Shown piece by piece: positions 30,734 to 33,810 of a stretch of 33,810 bases of DNA. Source of the stretch: JBDUCV01 sp040003255 (GTDB lineage: Bacteria > Actinomycetota > Actinomycetes > Mycobacteriales > Jatrophihabitantaceae); the NCBI GenBank assembly GCA_040003255.1, contig JBDUCV010000020.1, positions 1 through 33,810 on the forward strand, given 5' to 3'. Position 1 is the stretch's first letter. Each line of letters begins with the position of its first letter. The position numbers and the translations under genes were made by a program. Under the pieces are notes generated by a model. The model was not told the DNA's origin. It saw nothing but the letters and a program-made list of their open reading frames with translations, and made no database searches.

Positions 30734-32362
30734 ATGCGAAGGATGAGAACGCTGGTGACCGCGGTGGCCGCCGTGACGGCGGTGGGCTCGCTGACCGCCA
30801 CGGCCGGCGCATCGCCCGACAAGCATGGCCGCGGGCTGCCGGCGGTCATCGGACACTACAAACACCTCGTCGTCATCTACGAGGAGAACCACAGCTTCGA
30901 CAACCTCTACGGGACGTGGGGTTTGGTGGACGGCCAGCAGGTCGACGGGCTCTCATCGGCAGATCAGGTGCACACGACCCAGGTGGCACAGAACGGCGAC
31001 GCCTATGGCTGCCTGCTCCAGACCGACGTCAACCTCACCTCACCCAGTCCGCTAGCCACCACCTGCGTCGACTCGGCGCACGGCGTTGCGGCCAGCCACT
31101 TCACCAACGATCCGTTCACGATCGACGACTACATCGGCCCGACCGACCGGACCTGTCCCCCGCCGGGCGTGTACGCACCCACCGGCGTGCTCAAGGACAG
31201 CCCGGGCGCCTTGCCGGGCGGCTGCACCCGCGACTTGGTGCACCGTTTCTACCAGGAGCAGTACCAGCTCAACGGCGGCCAGCAGAACCGCTACGTCACC
31301 GGCAGCGACGCAGCCGGACTGACGATGGGCCAGTACGACACGAAGAGCCTGCCCATCTATGAGTACCTGCACGGTAAGCACGCGCCCAACTACGTGATCG
31401 CCGACCACTTCTTCCAGTCAGCATTCGGCGGATCGTTCCTCAACCACCAGTGGCTGGTGGCCGCCCGGGCGCCGATCGACACCACGGCCGGATCAGGGGG
31501 CGCGCACGCCGGGCTGCATTCCGTCGTTGACAGCAACGGTTTCCCGAACGCGTCGTATCCGCTCTATCACCCCGCGACCACGGTGAAGGACGCGCAGCTG
31601 ACCCAGGCCTGCGGCCCGGACGCCAATGCGAACGTCGCCTGCGGCGACTATGCGGTGAACACGATGCAACCGTCCAACCCGCCGTTTGGCAACGGCGCCA
31701 AGCTGCCGTTGATCGACGATACGCAGTACCCGAACATTGGTGACGAGCTCAGCGCCCAGAACGTCTCGTGGAACTGGTACTCGGGTGGCTGGAACGACGC
31801 GGCGGCCGGCCATCCCGGTCCGCTGTTCCAGTTCCACCACCAGCCGCTGAACTATTTCGCGAACTACGCTCCGGGCCAACCAGGACGCACCCACCTGAAG
31901 GACGAGACGGACTTCATCGCCTCGGCCACGAAGGGCACGCTGCCGACCGTCAGCTTCGTCAAGCCCTATGGCGCTGAAAACGAGCATCCCGGCTATGCCA
32001 GCGAACCCAACGGCAGCGACCACCTGGTCGACTTGCTCAGGACGATCCTTTCCGGTCCGCAGGCCCGCGACACGCTTGTGGTTGTCACCTACGACGAGTT
32101 CGGCGGCCAATGGGATCACGTCCCGCCGCCGGGCCAAGGCGGCTCGACGGCCGGCGTGCACGATCAATGGGGTCCGGGAACCCGCATCCCGGCACTCATC
32201 CTCAGCAGGTCGATGAAGCGCTCCGGAGTCGACCCCACGGTGTACGACACGACGTCGATCCTGGCCACCATCGAGCACGGCTTGGGGTTGGCGCCGCTGA
32301 GCACACGTGACGCGGCGGTAGCCGACTTGAGCAATGCGTTGCGGGTGGGCCGCGACGACTAG
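30734..32362 (+). CDS. Secreted phosphoesterase (phospholipase C/acid phosphatase AcpA family)
   Basis: A 542-residue exported protein: signal peptide at residues 1-27 (RR, hydrophobic run, ATAGAS), then the phosphoesterase domain starting HLVVIYEENHSFDNLYG, with FGGSFLNHQW in the middle and VVVTYDEFGGQWDHVPPP plus the metal-binding DHV pattern later. The family cleaves phospholipids or phosphomonoesters outside the cell. ATG 30734 has GGAGG four bases before. It interrupts hemB and hemL, and a strong hairpin follows its stop, so it is probably transcribed on its own. Phosphate scavenging would fit the phosphate regulators nearby. Confidence 0.88.
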   Translation: MRRMRTLVTAVAAVTAVGSLTATAGASPDKHGRGLPAVIGHYKHLVVIYEENHSFDNLYGTWGLVDGQQVDGLSSADQVHTTQVAQNGDAYGCLLQTDVNLTSPSPLATTCVDSAHGVAASHFTNDPFTIDDYIGPTDRTCPPPGVYAPTGVLKDSPGALPGGCTRDLVHRFYQEQYQLNGGQQNRYVTGSDAAGLTMGQYDTKSLPIYEYLHGKHAPNYVIADHFFQSAFGGSFLNHQWLVAARAPIDTTAGSGGAHAGLHSVVDSNGFPNASYPLYHPATTVKDAQLTQACGPDANANVACGDYAVNTMQPSNPPFGNGAKLPLIDDTQYPNIGDELSAQNVSWNWYSGGWNDAAAGHPGPLFQFHHQPLNYFANYAPGQPGRTHLKDETDFIASATKGTLPTVSFVKPYGAENEHPGYASEPNGSDHLVDLLRTILSGPQARDTLVVVTYDEFGGQWDHVPPPGQGGSTAGVHDQWGPGTRIPALILSRSMKRSGVDPTVYDTTSILATIEHGLGLAPLSTRDAAVADLSNALRVGRDD

Positions 32363-32370
32363 CACTGCTC

Positions 32371-32396
32371 GGTGGGGCGGCTTCGGCCGCCCCACC
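32371..32396 (+). terminator. Strong hairpin terminator after the phosphoesterase gene
   Basis: GGTGGGGCGGC (32371-32381) pairs perfectly with GCCGCCCCACC (32386-32396) around the stable TTCG loop. The 11-bp stem begins 8 bases after the stop codon. There is no T tract, as is common in actinobacteria. It ends 27 bases before the hemL start. Confidence 0.75.
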
Positions 32397-32423
32397 GGCC
32401 GGGACACTGAGACAATCGGGGAC

Positions 32424-33725
32424 GTGAGCGATGCCCCGATCTCGGCTGAGCTATTTACCCGTGCCCAGCGGGTGATCCCGGGTGGGGTCAACTCGCCGGT
32501 GCGGGCGTTTCGCGCCGTCGGCGGCACGCCACGGTTCATGGTGCGCGGCCACGGCCCGTACCTCGTGGACGCGGACGGCAACGAATATGTCGACTGCGTG
32601 GCGTCCTGGGGGCCGATGCTGCTCGGCCACGCTCATCCGGCGGTTATCGAGGCGGTGCGCGACGCCGCGACCCGGGGGCTGAGCTTCGGCACGCCGACGG
32701 TCGGCGAGATCGAGCTGGCCGAGGAGCTGGTCAGCCGGGTCGCGCCGGTCGAGCAGGTGCGGCTGGTGAACTCCGGTACCGAAGCGACGATGAGCTCGAT
32801 CCGACTAGCCCGAGGTTTCACCGGACGGCACCGGGTGGTGAAGTTCGCGGGCTGCTACCACGGGCACGTCGACGCGCTGCTCGCTTCCGCCGGTTCGGGC
32901 GTGGCGACCTTCGGCCTACCCGACACTCCTGGAGTTACCGGCGCGCAGACCGCCCAGACGAGCGTGCTGCCCTACAACGATCTCGCCGCGGTCGAGGCCG
33001 CCTTCGCCCAGTTCGGCTCCGACGTCGCGTGCGTGATCACCGAGGCGGCAGCCGGCAACATGGGGGCGATCGCACCGGCGCCCGGGTTCAACGCGGGCCT
33101 GCGCGCGATCACACAGCGGCACGGGGCGCTGCTGATCATGGACGAGGTGATGACGGGCTTCCGTGTGTCGGCCGCCGGGTGGTACGGCCTCGATCCGGTG
33201 GACGCCGACCTGTTCACCTTCGGCAAGGTGATGAGCGGGGGGCTCCCGGCGGCCGCGTTCGGTGGGCGGGCGGACGTGATGGGCCACCTCGCCCCGACCG
33301 GGCCGGTGTACCAAGCCGGGACGCTCAGCGGCAACCCGGTGGCTGTCGCCGCGGGATTGGCAACGCTGCGGAACTGCCCCCCCGACGTCTACGCGCGGGT
33401 GGATGAGGTGGCCACGATCATCGGCGGGCTGGCGCACGAGGCGCTTCAGCAAGAGGGCGTCGCCCACCAGGTGCAGTACGCGGGCAACTTGTTTTCGGTG
33501 TTCTTCAGCCCGGCGCCGGTCACCAACTTCGAGCAGGCGCATGCCGCCGAGACGTTTCGCTACCGCGCGTTCTTCCACGCGATGCTCGACGCGGGGGTCT
33601 ACTTGCCGCCGAGCGCGTTCGAGGCGTGGTTCGTCGGGGCGGCTCATGACCAAGCGGCCATCGATCGAGTCGCCGCAGCGCTGCCACTGGCCGCCAAGGC
33701 GGCTGCCGCGGCGGTCGCTTCATGA
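32424..33725 (+). CDS. hemL: Glutamate-1-semialdehyde 2,1-aminomutase
   Basis: A 433-residue PLP enzyme that converts glutamate-1-semialdehyde to 5-aminolevulinate, acting just after HemA. VIPGGVNSPVRAF at 18-30, NSGTEATMSSIRLAR at 116-130, LIMDEVMTGFR at 237-247 and the PLP Lys268 in FTFGKVMSGGLPAAAFGG are present. GTG 32424 has only a GGGG site. The stop TGA overlaps the first of four repeated ATG codons leading to the next gene. Confidence 0.97.
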   Translation: MSDAPISAELFTRAQRVIPGGVNSPVRAFRAVGGTPRFMVRGHGPYLVDADGNEYVDCVASWGPMLLGHAHPAVIEAVRDAATRGLSFGTPTVGEIELAEELVSRVAPVEQVRLVNSGTEATMSSIRLARGFTGRHRVVKFAGCYHGHVDALLASAGSGVATFGLPDTPGVTGAQTAQTSVLPYNDLAAVEAAFAQFGSDVACVITEAAAGNMGAIAPAPGFNAGLRAITQRHGALLIMDEVMTGFRVSAAGWYGLDPVDADLFTFGKVMSGGLPAAAFGGRADVMGHLAPTGPVYQAGTLSGNPVAVAAGLATLRNCPPDVYARVDEVATIIGGLAHEALQQEGVAHQVQYAGNLFSVFFSPAPVTNFEQAHAAETFRYRAFFHAMLDAGVYLPPSAFEAWFVGAAHDQAAIDRVAAALPLAAKAAAAAVAS

Positions 33726-33742
33726 ACGCGACGAGCGCATGA
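33722..33742 (+). other. Micro-ORF MNATSA
   Basis: The ATG shares bases with the hemL TGA, and its own TGA (33740-33742) overlaps the ATG at 33739. It is a candidate coupling peptide; translation is unproven. Confidence 0.35.
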
Positions 33743-33777
33743 ACGTGACGAGCTTCATGAACGCGACGACTGCATGA
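33739..33777 (+). other. Micro-ORF MNVTSFMNATTA
   Basis: It starts on the stop of the first micro-ORF, reads through the third repeat's ATG (33757), and ends at TGA 33775-33777, which overlaps the ATG of the phosphatase gene at 33774. Translation is unproven. Confidence 0.35.
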
Positions 33778-33810
33778 ACGCGACGAACACGGTGCACCTA
33801 CTCCGGCACG
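33774..33810 (+). CDS. Histidine phosphatase family protein (5' end only)
   Basis: The first 12 codons read MNATNTVHLLRH and run off the window. VHLLRH matches the start of histidine phosphatase superfamily proteins, and such a gene follows hemL in mycobacteria (Rv0525, from memory). The ATG at 33774 is the last of four repeated ones; the three others lead into stops. Confidence 0.75.
   Translation, partial: MNATNTVHLLRH

Larger units (their letters stand above)
33721..33786 (+). repeat. Four copies of CATGAACGYGACGA at the hemL/phosphatase junction
   Basis: The 14-mer starts at 33721, 33738, 33756 and 33773 (spacings 17, 18, 17); the second copy has T for C at one position. Each copy holds an ATG. 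The hemL stop lies in the first copy and the start of the next gene in the last. Confidence 0.95.

Noticed and set aside
1..33810. CRISPR array, rRNA or complete insertion sequence
   Set aside because: No regularly spaced repeats with spacers, no rRNA-like conserved blocks and no transposase motifs were found.

Overview
The window is high-GC chromosomal DNA of an actinobacterium. The evidence is mycothiol synthesis (mshA), a SenX3/RegX3-type phosphate two-component pair with phoU, BldC- and BldN-like developmental regulators, the tiny ribosomal protein bS22, and a rex-hemA-hemC-hemD operon with a HemD fused to a uroporphyrinogen-III methyltransferase. From memory, the order murB ... mshA - YbjN - gpm - senX3 - regX3 ... 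ppx - sugar isomerase - proC - bldC-like - bS22 - epimerase - acyltransferase ... hemA-C-D-B ... hemL - histidine phosphatase follows Mycobacterium tuberculosis Rv0482-Rv0525. The divergent phoU/sensor kinase arrangement and the bldN/anti-sigma pair near rex-hem resemble Streptomyces. I cannot name the genus; a non-mycobacterial, non-Streptomyces lineage is likely.

Bases 1-2870 are accessory in character. A tight four-gene operon encodes a DoxX-like membrane protein, a TusA-like sulfur carrier, a DsrE-like protein and a radical SAM enzyme whose N-terminus is a second TusA-like domain. It is followed by the C-terminal stub of a tyrosine recombinase that ends next to the 3' end of a tRNA-Lys gene, which is the usual layout of the edge of an integrated island. 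This operon is the best candidate in the window for an undescribed system: a sulfur relay feeding a radical enzyme.

Bases 3000-17700 carry a secreted SGNH hydrolase, a 74-residue conserved protein, murB, an SDR, mshA, a YbjN protein, gpmA, phoU divergent from senX3-regX3 (three 11-bp Pho-box-like repeats lie between), a BAAT-type lipoprotein hydrolase, a Cys-rich protein, exopolyphosphatase, a TIM-barrel isomerase, proline dehydrogenase, proC, a BldC-like regulator and bS22. Polyphosphate breakdown (ppx) and phosphate sensing (phoU/senX3/regX3) lie close together, as do proline synthesis and degradation.

Bases 17800-25000 carry an extended-SDR protein, an acyltransferase, a HAD-IB phosphatase, a BldN-like ECF sigma factor with its likely membrane anti-sigma factor, an acyl-CoA synthetase-like protein and a glutaredoxin-like protein.

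Bases 24840-33810 carry tetrapyrrole synthesis: a Rex operator, rex, hemA, hemC and hemD with overlapping start/stop codons, hemB, a secreted phosphoesterase, a strong hairpin, hemL, and the first 12 codons of a histidine phosphatase. The hemL/phosphatase junction is built of four repeats that place ATG codons on successive stop codons.

No stretch longer than 300 bases lacks a gene. No rRNA, CRISPR array or complete insertion sequence was seen.
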